Positions 19,742 through 28,345 are shown, numbered from the stretch's first letter. The stretch is 64,000 nt of DNA from Actinomycetospora callitridis (GCF_028737265.1 NZ_JAQZAK010000004.1:496001-560000); one strand, 5' to 3'. Numbers and translations are program-made. Notes: generated from the sequence alone by a model not told the origin.

Positions 19742-21097
19742 ATGACCACCTCCCGGTCGGCAGGGACGGCCGTCGTGGACGTCCCCGGCGCGCTCGGCTG
19801 CAGCGACCTCGCCGATCCCGCCCGGCTCGAGGCCCTCGCCGACGCGGGCCTGTCGGCCGCCCCGGACCCCGACATGGAGCTGTTCGCGGGCCGGGTCCGG
19901 CGCTGGCTCGGGGTGCCCATCGGCCTCGTCACCCTGGTGACGCCCGACGAGCAGGTCTTCCCGGGAGCGGCCGGGCTCCCGCCGGACCTCACCGAGCGGC
20001 GCCGCACCCCGCTGACCCACTCGTTCTGCAAGCACGTCGTGATGACGGCGCAGCCCCTGGTGGTCGACGACGCCCGCGAGCACGAGCTCGTCGCCGACAA
20101 CCCCGCGATCCGCGACCTCGGCGTGATCGCCTACGCCGGGATGCCGCTGACCGACGGCGCGGGCAACGTCCTCGGCTCGCTGTGCGCCATCGACGTCGTG
20201 CCGCGCCGGTGGGACCCGGGACAGCTCGACGCGCTCGAGGACCTCGCCCGCATGTGCTCGGTCGCCCTGCGGCTGCGCCTGGCCACCGTCGACGCCGACC
20301 GCGAACGCCACCGGCGCGACGAGCTCGACGTCCGCCTGCGCGAGCAGCTGCAGCACCGCACGACCGTGAACCACGTGCTGCAGCGGGCGATGCTCTCGAC
20401 CCTGCCGCGGATCGAGGGCCTCGCGATGTCCGCGCACTACGCGCCGGCCGACAGCCGCGAGGACGTCGGCGGCGACTGGTACGACGTCACCCGCCTTCCG
20501 GCGACCTCCGGGACCACCACCGACGTCGTCCTGTCGGTCGGCGACATCGCCGGGCACAGCCTCTCGGCGGCCACCGAGATGGGTCAGGTGCGCTCGATGC
20601 TGCGCCAGGCCGCCTGGGACCGGCGCGGCGAGCCGCCGTCGGTCGTCGTCGCCGCCTTCGAGGACGCGAACGCCGCCGTCGGTCCCCGGGCACGCGGGAC
20701 GCTGGTGGTCGCCCACCTGCGCCGGGAGCCCGACGGCACCTGGTCGATGGCATGGAGCAACGCCGGTCACCCGCCGCCGGTGCTGGTCGTGCCCGGGGGC
20801 GTCCCGCAGGCGCTCGGCGGGCCCGATCCGATGTTCGGGTTCCCCCACCTGCTCCCCGGCCACCGCGTGGACGACTGCGTGGCCGTCCCGGCGGGCTCGC
20901 TGGTGGTCCTGCACACCGACGGGCTCATCGAGCGCCGCGGCGAGGACCTCGACGTCGGGTCCGCCCGCCTGCTCGACGCCCTGCACCGGATGCGCGACGA
21001 CGACGTCGCGACGATGCCGGAGCGGCTCGTCGCCGACCTCTCGCCCGGCGAGGACGACGTCGTGGCCCTCGCGGTCCGGGTGGGCGACGCGGGCTGA
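19742..21097 (+). CDS. GAF-domain PP2C-type (SpoIIE) serine/threonine phosphatase
   Basis: The 451-residue protein has a GAF sensory domain at about residues 30-190 (PLTHSFCKHVV, VIAYAGMPLTDGAGNVLGSLCAID) and a short helical linker. A SpoIIE/PP2C phosphatase domain follows from about 225 to the end, with DVGGDWYD, VGDIAGHS, SNAGHPPP and HTDGLIERR. These Asp residues bind Mn or Mg. Such proteins usually act on anti-anti-sigma factors in stress signalling, but no STAS or RsbW gene is adjacent. The ATG has an AGGAGA ribosome site, and a TACGCT -10-like box lies at 19703-19708. Confidence 0.88.
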   Translation: MTTSRSAGTAVVDVPGALGCSDLADPARLEALADAGLSAAPDPDMELFAGRVRRWLGVPIGLVTLVTPDEQVFPGAAGLPPDLTERRRTPLTHSFCKHVVMTAQPLVVDDAREHELVADNPAIRDLGVIAYAGMPLTDGAGNVLGSLCAIDVVPRRWDPGQLDALEDLARMCSVALRLRLATVDADRERHRRDELDVRLREQLQHRTTVNHVLQRAMLSTLPRIEGLAMSAHYAPADSREDVGGDWYDVTRLPATSGTTTDVVLSVGDIAGHSLSAATEMGQVRSMLRQAAWDRRGEPPSVVVAAFEDANAAVGPRARGTLVVAHLRREPDGTWSMAWSNAGHPPPVLVVPGGVPQALGGPDPMFGFPHLLPGHRVDDCVAVPAGSLVVLHTDGLIERRGEDLDVGSARLLDALHRMRDDDVATMPERLVADLSPGEDDVVALAVRVGDAG

Positions 21098-21155
21098 CGC
21101 CGGGCTGTCGGGGTCGTCTCCTAGCGTGCGGGGTGCCGACCGCGGGGAGGGTCCG

Positions 21156-21716
21156 ATGGCACTGGAGTGGAACGCGCTGCTGCGCGATCAGGTCGACTGG
21201 CTCTGGACCCACCAGTGGCGGGCGCGCCTGGACGGGCTCACCGACGAGCAGTACTTCTGGGAGCCCGCGCCGGGCGCCTGGAACGTGCGACCCCGCGCGG
21301 AGGCGACCACCGCGATGGCCGCCGGCACGGGCGACCTCGTGATCGACTTCGAGTTCCCCGCCCCCGAGCCGCCGCCGGTCACCACCATCGCCTGGCGGCT
21401 CGGCCACATCGTCGTCGGCGTCCTCGCGATGCGGGTCGCCGGCCACTTCGGGGGCCCGCCCGTCGACTACGGCAGCCACCGGTACGCCCCCACCGCGCAG
21501 GAGGCCGTCGCGCAGCTCGACGAGGCCTACGCCGCGTGGACGGCCGGGGTGCGCGGGCTCGGGGAGGCCGGGCTGGCCGAGCCGTGCGGACCCACCGAGG
21601 GCCCGTTCGCCGCCGAGCCGATGGGCGTGCTGGTGTTGCACATCAACCGCGAGCTGCTCCACCACGGTGCCGAGATCGCGCTGCTCATGGACCTCCACGA
21701 CGCCCGCTCCGGCTGA
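21156..21716 (+). CDS. DinB-family protein
   Basis: This 186-residue protein has the DinB/YfiT-like four-helix bundle: MALEWNALLRDQVDWLWTHQW, TTIAWRLGHIVVGVLAMR and HINRELLHHGAEIALLMDL. The His residues in GHIVV and LLHHGAE match the metal site of thiol-dependent DinB enzymes, some of which use mycothiol. The substrate is unknown. The ATG at 21156 has a GGGGAGG site, and TAGCGT at 21122-21127 is a plausible -10. Confidence 0.82.
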   Translation: MALEWNALLRDQVDWLWTHQWRARLDGLTDEQYFWEPAPGAWNVRPRAEATTAMAAGTGDLVIDFEFPAPEPPPVTTIAWRLGHIVVGVLAMRVAGHFGGPPVDYGSHRYAPTAQEAVAQLDEAYAAWTAGVRGLGEAGLAEPCGPTEGPFAAEPMGVLVLHINRELLHHGAEIALLMDLHDARSG

Positions 21717-21735
21717 GGCGCGGCACTCCGGCATC

Positions 21736-23241
21736 ATGGCGTCGATGGCCACCGGGACGGCGGACGCGACCGACACCCTGCCGCCGCCCGGGCCCACGTC
21801 GGCTCCGCGGCCCTCGGGTCGCGTACCGCTCGGCGTCGGTGCCGGGCTCGCGGCGACGCTGCTCGTCGTGCTCGCCCTGCGGCTGTTCTCGGGTCGCCCG
21901 CTGGGCGTCGAGGACAACGGCGACGGCTACCGCCTCTTCTGCGGCGCGGGGCTCACCCCGCTGACGGCGGACGGCTACGCGAGCTGGCGCGGCGGCTGGA
22001 CCACCGACTTCGCCGTCGGCGCGCCGACCTGCCCCGACCCGGTGCCCTCGTCGGCCCTGGTCATCGCGCGGGCGACCACCCTCGTCAGCGGCGGGACCTG
22101 GTCGCCGACGGCGCTCGGCTGGGCCTACGCCGTGCTCGTCGGGCTCGTGGTGGGGCTCGCGGCGTGGGCGGCGTCGGCGGGGGGACGCCGGCGCGCCCTC
22201 GCGGTGGCCGTCCCGGTGCTCCCCCTCGCGGCCGCGACCTTCCCCCGGTTCTTCGTCTCCACCTACAGCGAGCCCGCCGGCCTGCTCGGTTGCGTCACCA
22301 CGGCCGTCGGCGTCGCCGCCCTGCTCGTCACCCGCCGCGAGCACCGCGCGGAGCGGGTGGTGGCGCTCGTGCTCACCGCGGGCGGCGGGCTGGTGGCCAC
22401 CACCGCGAAGGTCGCCTACATCCCGGTGCTCGGCGCCGCGATCCTGGTCTGCGCGCTCGTCGCGGTCGGGGTCCGCCGCCCGCGCCGGGTCGGCCCCGCG
22501 ATCGCCGTGGTCACGGCGTTGCTCGCCGTCGCCCCGGTGCTCGCCGCCCTCGAGCGCCAGGCCCAGTTCTACGCGCCGGTCAACGCCCACAACCTGGTGT
22601 TCACGACCACCCTGCTCGAGATGGGACCGACGGCGACGAGCGCGCTGGGCCTGCCGCCCGAGGCCGCGGCGCTCACCGGCAACGGGTACTTCAACGGCCC
22701 CCCGCGCCCCGACGGCGTCGCGTGGTGGGAGGGCGCGATCCTGCAGCGACCGTCCGAGACCCGCAACGCGGCCCTGCTGCTGCTCGCCGAGCACCCCGCG
22801 ACCGCGGCCCGGGCGGTGGGCGTGGGCCTGCAGGCCACGACGCTCGCCGACCTCCCGTACCTCGACTCGCTGCCGGCCCCGTTCGACGCCCCGTCCTCGC
22901 CCGACGGGCACCCCGGCTGGTCGGGCGCACGCCAGCCCGACCTCGCGCAGGTCCTCGACGACACGCGCCGGCCCCCGTGGCTGCCCTCGGCGCTCGTCCT
23001 GCTGGCCCTGGTCGCGGCGGCCACCGCGCGGTGGCAGGGACGCGCGGCGCGCTGGTCCCTCGCGGCCGGTCTCGCCGCCGGCACGGCTCTCGCGCTGATC
23101 GTGGTGGCGGTCGCGGGCGACGGCTACTTCGAGGTGTTCAAGCACGCGTGGCTCGCGGCCTACCTGCTCGCGGTCTCCGGGCTCTGTCTGGCGGGCGCCG
23201 CCGTGACCGCCGTCGTCCGTCGGGGGCGCGGACGAGGGTAG
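21736..23241 (+). CDS. Polytopic membrane protein, possibly a GT-C-like glycosyltransferase
   Basis: The 501-residue protein has about ten hydrophobic segments. The first loop, after the span at residues 34-50, holds EDNGDGYRLFCGAG, resembling the conserved acidic loop of actinobacterial proteins annotated as WsfD-type glycan hexose transferases. In GT-C enzymes an early acidic extracytoplasmic loop is catalytic, so a lipid-linked sugar donor is plausible but unproven. A large periplasmic-like loop lies between residues 270 and 420. The start codon is uncertain: ATGs at 21736 and 21745 are in frame and neither has a strong ribosome site. Confidence 0.6.
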   Translation: MASMATGTADATDTLPPPGPTSAPRPSGRVPLGVGAGLAATLLVVLALRLFSGRPLGVEDNGDGYRLFCGAGLTPLTADGYASWRGGWTTDFAVGAPTCPDPVPSSALVIARATTLVSGGTWSPTALGWAYAVLVGLVVGLAAWAASAGGRRRALAVAVPVLPLAAATFPRFFVSTYSEPAGLLGCVTTAVGVAALLVTRREHRAERVVALVLTAGGGLVATTAKVAYIPVLGAAILVCALVAVGVRRPRRVGPAIAVVTALLAVAPVLAALERQAQFYAPVNAHNLVFTTTLLEMGPTATSALGLPPEAAALTGNGYFNGPPRPDGVAWWEGAILQRPSETRNAALLLLAEHPATAARAVGVGLQATTLADLPYLDSLPAPFDAPSSPDGHPGWSGARQPDLAQVLDDTRRPPWLPSALVLLALVAAATARWQGRAARWSLAAGLAAGTALALIVVAVAGDGYFEVFKHAWLAAYLLAVSGLCLAGAAVTAVVRRGRGRG

Positions 23242-23244
23242 AAC
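23239..23244 (+). promoter_or_regulatory. -10-like box TAGAAC, leaderless layout
   Basis: TAGAAC begins on the TAG stop of the membrane protein and ends 6 nt before the GTG of the oxidoreductase. The last base departs from TANNNT, so this is one of the weaker cases. Confidence 0.3.
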
Positions 23245-23250
23245 GGTACC

Positions 23251-24159
23251 GTGCGCGCCTACGGATTCCTCGGTGTCGGTGGTCCTGACCAGGAGGCGTT
23301 CCTCGACGTCCCGGTGCCCGACCCCGGTCCCGGTGAGCTGCGGGTGCGCGTCCGGACGGCCGGGGTGAACCCGGGCGACTTCCGGATGCGCCGCGGCGAG
23401 TACGGCACCACCGGGCCCGCGGTGCTCGGGCGGGAGGTCGCCGGCACGGTCACGGCGATCGGTGAGGGCGTCACCGGGTTCGCGGTCGGCGACGAGGTCT
23501 TCGGCGGTTGCCCCGGGATGGTCGGCGGCTGGGCCGAACAGGCCCTCGTCACCGCCTCGTTCGCCGCGCACCGGCCGCCGACGGTGTCACCGGAGGACGC
23601 CGCCGCGCTGCCGGTGGCCGCCGGCACCGCCTACGACGCGCTCACCACCCTCGCGCTGCCCCCGGGCGCCACGCTGCTCGTCAACGGCGCGGGCGGCGGC
23701 GTCGGCATCCCGACCGTCCAGCTCGCACGAGCACGCGGGTTGCGGGTCATCGGCACCGCGAGCGCCGGCAAGCGCGACCTGCTCACCGAGCTCGGCGCGG
23801 TGCCCGTCACCGGCGGCGAGGGCGTCGCCGACCGCGTCCGGGCGGTCGCCCCCGACGGCGTCGACGGCGTGTTCGACCTCGTCGGCGGGGACGCCATGCG
23901 CGCCGTGGGCCCGCTGGTCGACCCCGCGCGGCTGGCCTCGGTGGCCGACAAGCCGCTGGTGGCCGAGCTCGGCGGCGGCGACGTGCCCCGCGATCGCAGC
24001 ACGGCCGTGCTCGACGCCCTCGCCGCGCTGGTGGCGGGCGGCGACCTCGACCCCTGGGTGCGCACGACACTGCCGTTCGCACGCACCGGCGAGGCGCTCG
24101 CGCGCGTCGAGGACGGGCACGTCCTCGGCAAGGTCGTGGTCACGATGGACCCCGCCTGA
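23251..24159 (+). CDS. Zinc-independent quinone oxidoreductase / medium-chain reductase
   Basis: This 302-residue medium-chain dehydrogenase/reductase has an N-terminal GroES-like domain (VRTAGVNPGDFRMRRGEY) and a Rossmann domain with TLLVNGAGGGVGIPTVQLARARG, the nucleotide site. Cysteine ligands for structural zinc are absent, as in NADPH quinone oxidoreductases. The substrate is unknown. The GTG at 23251 follows the previous stop by 9 nt. Confidence 0.85.
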   Translation: MRAYGFLGVGGPDQEAFLDVPVPDPGPGELRVRVRTAGVNPGDFRMRRGEYGTTGPAVLGREVAGTVTAIGEGVTGFAVGDEVFGGCPGMVGGWAEQALVTASFAAHRPPTVSPEDAAALPVAAGTAYDALTTLALPPGATLLVNGAGGGVGIPTVQLARARGLRVIGTASAGKRDLLTELGAVPVTGGEGVADRVRAVAPDGVDGVFDLVGGDAMRAVGPLVDPARLASVADKPLVAELGGGDVPRDRSTAVLDALAALVAGGDLDPWVRTTLPFARTGEALARVEDGHVLGKVVVTMDPA

Positions 24160-24305
24160 CCTCTCCGAGAAGGAGATGTCACGCACCGCGAACGACACGC
24201 GTGCAGTTTCACCCCAACGAGTGGCGCATCACCCCGTCGAGCGCCTCGTGACTCCGATCGGCACGCGCGCCTGCTCCGTTCGGCCGCCGTCCGAGGGCTG
24301 ATCGT

Positions 24306-24334
24306 TTGACTGAGTTGCCATTCAGTGAACGTAC
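24306..24334 (+). promoter_or_regulatory. Promoter with palindromic operator before the small secreted protein gene
   Basis: A -35 TTGACT (24306-24311) is 17 nt from a -10-like ACGTAC (24329-24334). The inverted repeat ACTGA-N8-TCAGT lies within it, overlapping the -35, and could bind a repressor. The untranslated leader downstream contains a TCCGCG/CGCGGA hairpin. Confidence 0.45.
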
Positions 24335-24415
24335 CCTCGATGAATCGCCGCTCATCGGCTCGGGAGACTCCTGTCGATCCGCGATCACCGCGGACCGATC
24401 GAGAGGGGATCCACC

Positions 24416-24685
24416 ATGACCCGACTGCAGCGCCTCGTCGCCGCGACGGCCCTGGCCGGCGCCGGCAGCCTCGCCCTGTCCGGCGTGGCGAGCGCGAGCG
24501 AGTCGCACCACGGGGACGAGGGGCACTCCACCCGGAGCGACCACAAGGGCCTCGTCGGCGGCCTCGTCGGCGCGGGCGGCGAGCTCGCCGAGGGCGTCGG
24601 CGGCCTCGTGGGCGGCGTCAACGGCGCCGTCGGCAGCGTGCTGGGGAGCGACGCCGTCGGCGACGTCGTGGACGGCCTGGTCTAG
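24416..24685 (+). CDS. Small secreted Gly/Val-rich protein
   Basis: The 89-residue protein has a Sec signal peptide (RLQRLVAATALAGAGSLALS, cleavage probably after ASA near residue 27). The mature part has a His/Asp-rich start (SESHHGDEGHS) and a low-complexity stretch of GLVGG and GVGG-like units. It resembles small secreted surface peptides of filamentous actinobacteria, though it lacks the paired cysteines of chaplins. The function is unknown. The ATG has GAGAGGGG 8 nt upstream. The stop codon falls in a 14-bp tandem repeat. Confidence 0.7.
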   Translation: MTRLQRLVAATALAGAGSLALSGVASASESHHGDEGHSTRSDHKGLVGGLVGAGGELAEGVGGLVGGVNGAVGSVLGSDAVGDVVDGLV

Positions 24686-24729
24686 GTCAGAAGATCTAGG
24701 TCAGTAGATCTAGGTCAGTACATCGAGGT
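24681..24729. repeat. 14-bp tandem repeat, about 3.5 copies, carrying the stop codon of the secreted protein gene
   Basis: Units TCTAGGTCAGAAGA, TCTAGGTCAGTAGA and TCTAGGTCAGTACA follow one another, then TCGAGGT. The first unit supplies the TAG stop. The A/T content is much higher than the surroundings. Copy-number change would shift only sequence beyond the stop. Confidence 0.85.
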
Positions 24730-24785
24730 CTGGCCCGTCCGCTGCCGGTCCCCCGCTCGGGGGAGCGGGACGGGCAGCGACGAAC

Positions 24786-24832
24786 CGGGGCGGGTCCCGG
24801 TGGCGCTGGAACCGCCACCGGGGCCCGCCCCG
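24786..24832. terminator. Near-perfect 20-bp hairpin between convergent genes
   Basis: Arm CGGGGCGGGTCCCGGTGGCG pairs with CGCCACCGGGGCCCGCCCCG at 19 of 20 positions across a 7-nt loop. It lies between the small secreted protein gene (plus) and the permease gene (minus) and can terminate both. Confidence 0.75.
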
Positions 24833-24849
24833 TCGGTCGTCCCGGACGC

Positions 24850-26256
24850 TCAGCCGCGCGGGCGACCCTCGTCGGAGGGCGACTCCTCCACCGGGCCTGG
24901 CGCGCTCCACGGCTCGGCCTCGTCGGCGCGGCCCGGGGCCAGGCGCCGCAACAGGTGGTAGCCCGCGACAACGACGATCGTGCCCAGCGCGATCCCCGAC
25001 AGGGACCCGCCGCCGACGGTCAGGGCGACGTCCCCGATGCCGATGACGATCCCGGCGGCGAGCGGCACGAGGACCTCGGGGCGGGCGAAGTCGACCTTGT
25101 TCTCCACCCAGATCCGCGCCCCGAGCAGGCCGATCATCCCGTAGAGCACCACGGTGATGCCGCCGAGCACCCCGCCGGGCGTCGCCGCGACGACGGCCCC
25201 GAACTTCGGGCAGAAGCCGATCGCGATCGCGACGAGCGCGGCGACCCCGTACGCCGCGGTGGAGTAGACGCGGGTCGCGGCCATGACGCCGATGTTCTCG
25301 GCGTAGGTGGTGGTCGGCGAGCCGCCGACCCCGCCGGCGACGGCCGTCGCGATGCCGTCGGCGGCGAGCGCCCGGCCGAGGTAGGGGTCGAGGTCCTCGC
25401 GGGTCATGCTCGCGACGGCCTTGACGTGCCCGGTGTTCTCCGCGATCAGCGCGATGGCCACCGGGACGATCAGCAGGATCGCCGAGGCGCTGAACGCGGG
25501 CAGGTGCAGCCCGGGCGCCTCGGGCGTCCCGAGCGGGAGGCCGATCCAGGACGCGTCGGCGACGCCGGAGAGGTCGACGCGCGGGTGCGTGGAGACCACA
25601 CCGGACGCGTCGGGCGCGGTGATCGGCCCGAGCACCGCGTCGAGCAGCAGCGACAGGACGAACCCGACGACGAGGCCGACCAGGACGCCGAGCCGCCCGA
25701 ACATGCCCCGCCCGGCCACCGCCGTGATCATCACGACGAGCATGGTGATCAGGGCGACGAGCTCGTCCTGCGGCCAGTACGTGCCGGCGACGACCGGGGC
25801 GAGGTTGAAGCCGATGAGCATGACCACCGCGCCGGTGACGGCGGGCGGCAGGATCGCCGACACCGTCCGCGCGCCACCGAGGTGCACCGCGAGCCCGACC
25901 AGGGCCACGACGACGCCGCACACCGCGATCGCCCCGGTGACCTCGGCACTGGTACCCCCGTCCGCGCGCACCGCGGCGACGACGCCGACGAAGGAGGCGC
26001 TCGTCCCGAGGTAGCTCGGCACCCGCCCGCGCGTCATCAGCAGGAACAGGATCGTCGCGAGCCCCGAGAGCAGGATCGCCAGGTTGGGGTCGAGCCCCAT
26101 GAGCACGGGGAAGACGAACGTCGCCCCGAACATGGCCAGGACGTGCTGCGCGCCCAGGCCGACCGTGCGCCCCCACGACAGCCGCTCCTCCGGCCGCACC
26201 ACCTCACCGGGCGCGGGCGCCCGCCCGTCACCGTGGACCGTCCATCCCCTGATCAC
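24850..26256 (-). CDS. Uracil/xanthine permease (NCS2 family)
   Basis: This 468-residue carrier has the NCS2 layout of 14 spans. Motifs include LGAQHVLAMFGATFVFPVLMG near the start, PVAIALIAENTGHVKAVASM with the substrate-binding Glu, and GVGGSPTTTYAENIGVMAATRVYS. It is closest in appearance to UraA/PyrP-type uracil symporters; xanthine cannot be excluded. The C-terminal tail after residue 430 is acidic and disordered. A TAGCCT box ends 7 nt before the GTG. Confidence 0.88.
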   Translation of the reverse strand: MIRGWTVHGDGRAPAPGEVVRPEERLSWGRTVGLGAQHVLAMFGATFVFPVLMGLDPNLAILLSGLATILFLLMTRGRVPSYLGTSASFVGVVAAVRADGGTSAEVTGAIAVCGVVVALVGLAVHLGGARTVSAILPPAVTGAVVMLIGFNLAPVVAGTYWPQDELVALITMLVVMITAVAGRGMFGRLGVLVGLVVGFVLSLLLDAVLGPITAPDASGVVSTHPRVDLSGVADASWIGLPLGTPEAPGLHLPAFSASAILLIVPVAIALIAENTGHVKAVASMTREDLDPYLGRALAADGIATAVAGGVGGSPTTTYAENIGVMAATRVYSTAAYGVAALVAIAIGFCPKFGAVVAATPGGVLGGITVVLYGMIGLLGARIWVENKVDFARPEVLVPLAAGIVIGIGDVALTVGGGSLSGIALGTIVVVAGYHLLRRLAPGRADEAEPWSAPGPVEESPSDEGRPRG

Positions 26257-26263
26257 GGGCGAC

Positions 26264-26269
26264 AGGCTA
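26264..26269 (-). promoter_or_regulatory. -10-like box TAGCCT, leaderless layout for the permease gene
   Basis: On the minus strand TAGCCT ends 7 nt before the GTG at 26256. It lies between the permease and the hairpin that ends the TetR transcript. Confidence 0.4.
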
Positions 26270-26278
26270 GGGCGTTGC

Positions 26279-26324
26279 CACGTGGGTGATCCGGGTCGTT
26301 ACGGCGACCCGGATCACTCACGTG
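26279..26324. terminator. Near-perfect 20-bp hairpin after the tetR-type gene, includes its stop codon
   Basis: Arm CACGTGGGTGATCCGGGTCG pairs with CGACCCGGATCACTCACGTG at 19 of 20 positions with a 6-nt loop. The TetR stop codon (26318-26320) lies inside the right arm, so the transcript would fold right at the end of translation. Confidence 0.7.
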
Positions 26325-26896
26325 CGCGGCACGCGCATCCCGTCCAGCAGGAGGCCGAGATAGCGGGGCCAGCGGCCCTCGCCGGCCTCGGCGGTGAGGA
26401 CGGCCATGTGCACGACCGTCGGCAGGTCCTCGGCCACGAGGTCGCCGCGCACCACCCCCGCGGCCTGTCCGCGGCCCAGCAGGTCACCGAGCGGGGCCAG
26501 CGTGCGGGCGGCGAGCTCGGGGGTGAACGCGCCGGTGGCCTTGGCGGCCGCGAGCAGCGCGCGGTGGCGGGTGACCCCGTCGACCAGACCCTCGAGCACC
26601 CCGACCAGCGCCGCCCACGGGTCGGCGACCTCGACGGCCCGGGCGAGCAGGGGCTCGACGAACTCGGCGACGTAGTCCTCGAGCACCGCGGCCACCAGCT
26701 CGTCCCGTCCGGCGAAGCGGCGGTAGAGCGTCGACGGCGCCACGCCCGCCCGGCGCGCGACCTCCTCGAGCGCCACGTCCGGGCCGCCGACCTCGATGGC
26801 CGTCCGGGCGGCGGCGAGGATCGCGGCGTGGTTGCGCGCCGCGTCGGCGCGCAGGGGCCGATCCACGCGGACGAGCGGATCGGACGGTGCGGACAT
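26318..26896 (-). CDS. TetR-family transcriptional regulator
   Basis: This 192-residue protein has an N-terminal helix-turn-helix (NHAAILAAARTAIEV, then ALEEVARRAGVAPSTLYRRFAG, residues about 20-64) and an all-alpha ligand domain. It lies 23 nt downstream of a ferredoxin gene that follows a P450 gene, so it probably represses this cassette in response to a small hydrophobic molecule. The ATG at 26896 has a TACGGT box ending 7 nt upstream on the minus strand, so it may also be transcribed on its own. Confidence 0.88.
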   Translation of the reverse strand: MSAPSDPLVRVDRPLRADAARNHAAILAAARTAIEVGGPDVALEEVARRAGVAPSTLYRRFAGRDELVAAVLEDYVAEFVEPLLARAVEVADPWAALVGVLEGLVDGVTRHRALLAAAKATGAFTPELAARTLAPLGDLLGRGQAAGVVRGDLVAEDLPTVVHMAVLTAEAGEGRWPRYLGLLLDGMRVPRT

Positions 26897-26903
26897 CGGC
26901 GAC

Positions 26904-26909
26904 ACCGTA
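26904..26909 (-). promoter_or_regulatory. -10-like box TACGGT, leaderless layout for the TetR gene
   Basis: TACGGT on the minus strand ends 7 nt before the ATG at 26896. It would allow the regulator to be made independently of the P450 and ferredoxin genes. Confidence 0.4.
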
Positions 26910-26919
26910 TCGGCCGCGA

Positions 26920-27114
26920 TCAGTCGTCGACGAGCTTCAGCGCGCCCGACGGGCACTGGGCGACGGCGTTGCGGACCTCGCCGACCTGGTCCGCCGACGG
27001 CTCCTCCTCGAGCACGAGCACGACGGCGTCGTCGTCCTGGTCGAAGACGTCCTCGGCGGCGAGCACGCAGTTGCCCGCGCCGATGCACGCCTCACGGTCG
27101 GCCTGGATGTGCAT
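26920..27114 (-). CDS. 3Fe-4S-type ferredoxin
   Basis: This 64-residue ferredoxin has the cysteine pattern Cys10, Cys16, Cys54 (CIGAGNC and AQCPSGA). Position 13 of the first motif is Gly, not Cys, so it binds a 3Fe-4S cluster as in the P450-linked ferredoxins of actinobacteria. It starts 24 nt after the P450 stop and is its likely electron donor. The acidic surface (DQDDD, EEEPSADQ) fits docking to a P450. No ferredoxin reductase is adjacent. Confidence 0.93.
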   Translation of the reverse strand: MHIQADREACIGAGNCVLAAEDVFDQDDDAVVLVLEEEPSADQVGEVRNAVAQCPSGALKLVDD

Positions 27115-27138
27115 GGGTTCTCCCTCGGTGGTGGTGGG

Positions 27139-28332
27139 TCACCAGGTGACGGGCAGGGCACGGAGTCCGTGCACGATGGTGGCCGAGCGGAACTCGATCT
27201 CCTCGAACGGGATGCCCGGTGCGAGCGTCGGGAAGCGCCGGAACAGGGCGGGGAACGCCACGGCCATCTCGGCGCGGGCCAGCGGCGCGCCCAGACAGTG
27301 GTGCACGCCGTGCCCGAACGCCACGTGCGGGGCGATCGTGCGGGTGACGTCGAGGTCGTCGGGGTGCTCCACCGCCGCGGGGTCGCGGTTGGCGGCGGGC
27401 AGCGACAGCACGAGGACCTCACCCGCGGCCACCGGCACGTCGCCGACCGTCGTGTCGTGCCGGACGGTGCGCGGGATGCCGGAGTGCACCACCGACAGGA
27501 AGCGCAGCAGCTCCTCGATCGCCGGGGCGACGGCGCCCGGCTCGTCGCGCACGAGGGCGAGCTGCTCCGGCGCGCGCAGCAGGGCGAGGGTGCCGAGCCC
27601 GAGCATGTTCGCGGTCGTCTCGTGCCCGGCGATGAGCAGCAGGGACGCGATGCCGATCAGCTCGGAGCGCGCGAGGTCGTCGCCGTGCTCGCGCACGAGC
27701 ATGCCGAGCATGTCGTCGCCGGGCTCGGTCCGCGCTCGGTCGACGAGCTCGCCCATGTAGGTGCGCGACTCGGCGGCCACCCGCCCGCGCTCCTCGAGCG
27801 GCAGGCTGAGGTCGACCTGGCGGGCCGCGCGGCCCTGGAACTCGGCGCGGTCGTCGTACGGGACGCCGAGCAGCTCGCAGATGACGAGGCTCGGCACCGG
27901 CAGCGCGAAGACGCTCACCAGGTCGGCGGGCGGGCCCGCGGCGGCCATCGCGTCGAGGTGGTCGTCGACGATCTCGACGATGCGCGGCTCGAGACGGCGG
28001 ATGCGCTTGACGGTGAACTCGCCGGTGAGCAGCCGGCGCAGCCGCGTGTGCTCGGGCGGGTCGGTGGCGAGCAGGTTCCCGGCGCGCGGATCGATCCCGT
28101 CCTCGGGCATCGGGAGGCGGGGCAGGCCGGTGTTGGTGAAGCGCTCGGCGTCGCCGAGCACCTCGCGCACGTCGGCGTAGCGCGTCACGAGGCGGGCGGG
28201 GGTGCCGAACCCCGTCCGGATCGCGATCAGCCCCGCCTCGTCGCGCGCCGCCTGCGTCTCCGGCACCGGCGCGAACCGGTCGCGCTGCATGTGGCGGGGG
28301 ACCGGAGGGGCCCCGTCGGTGCTCGTGCTCAT
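27139..28332 (-). CDS. Cytochrome P450
   Basis: This 397-residue P450 has the I-helix oxygen-activation motif AGHETTAN, the K-helix EELLR, and the heme loop AFGHGVHHCLGAPLAR with the cysteine thiolate. It is a soluble bacterial class enzyme resembling the CYP105/107 groups; the subfamily and substrate cannot be read here. With the 3Fe-4S ferredoxin downstream it forms a monooxygenase pair. A TACGGT box ends 7 nt before the ATG. Confidence 0.95.
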   Translation of the reverse strand: MSTSTDGAPPVPRHMQRDRFAPVPETQAARDEAGLIAIRTGFGTPARLVTRYADVREVLGDAERFTNTGLPRLPMPEDGIDPRAGNLLATDPPEHTRLRRLLTGEFTVKRIRRLEPRIVEIVDDHLDAMAAAGPPADLVSVFALPVPSLVICELLGVPYDDRAEFQGRAARQVDLSLPLEERGRVAAESRTYMGELVDRARTEPGDDMLGMLVREHGDDLARSELIGIASLLLIAGHETTANMLGLGTLALLRAPEQLALVRDEPGAVAPAIEELLRFLSVVHSGIPRTVRHDTTVGDVPVAAGEVLVLSLPAANRDPAAVEHPDDLDVTRTIAPHVAFGHGVHHCLGAPLARAEMAVAFPALFRRFPTLAPGIPFEEIEFRSATIVHGLRALPVTW

Positions 28333-28339
28333 CGTCGGG

Positions 28340-28345
28340 ACCGTA
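28340..28345 (-). promoter_or_regulatory. -10-like box TACGGT, leaderless layout for the P450 gene
   Basis: TACGGT on the minus strand ends 7 nt before the ATG at 28332. The P450-SDR intergenic region of about 70 nt holds this promoter and the start region of the divergent SDR gene. Confidence 0.4.
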
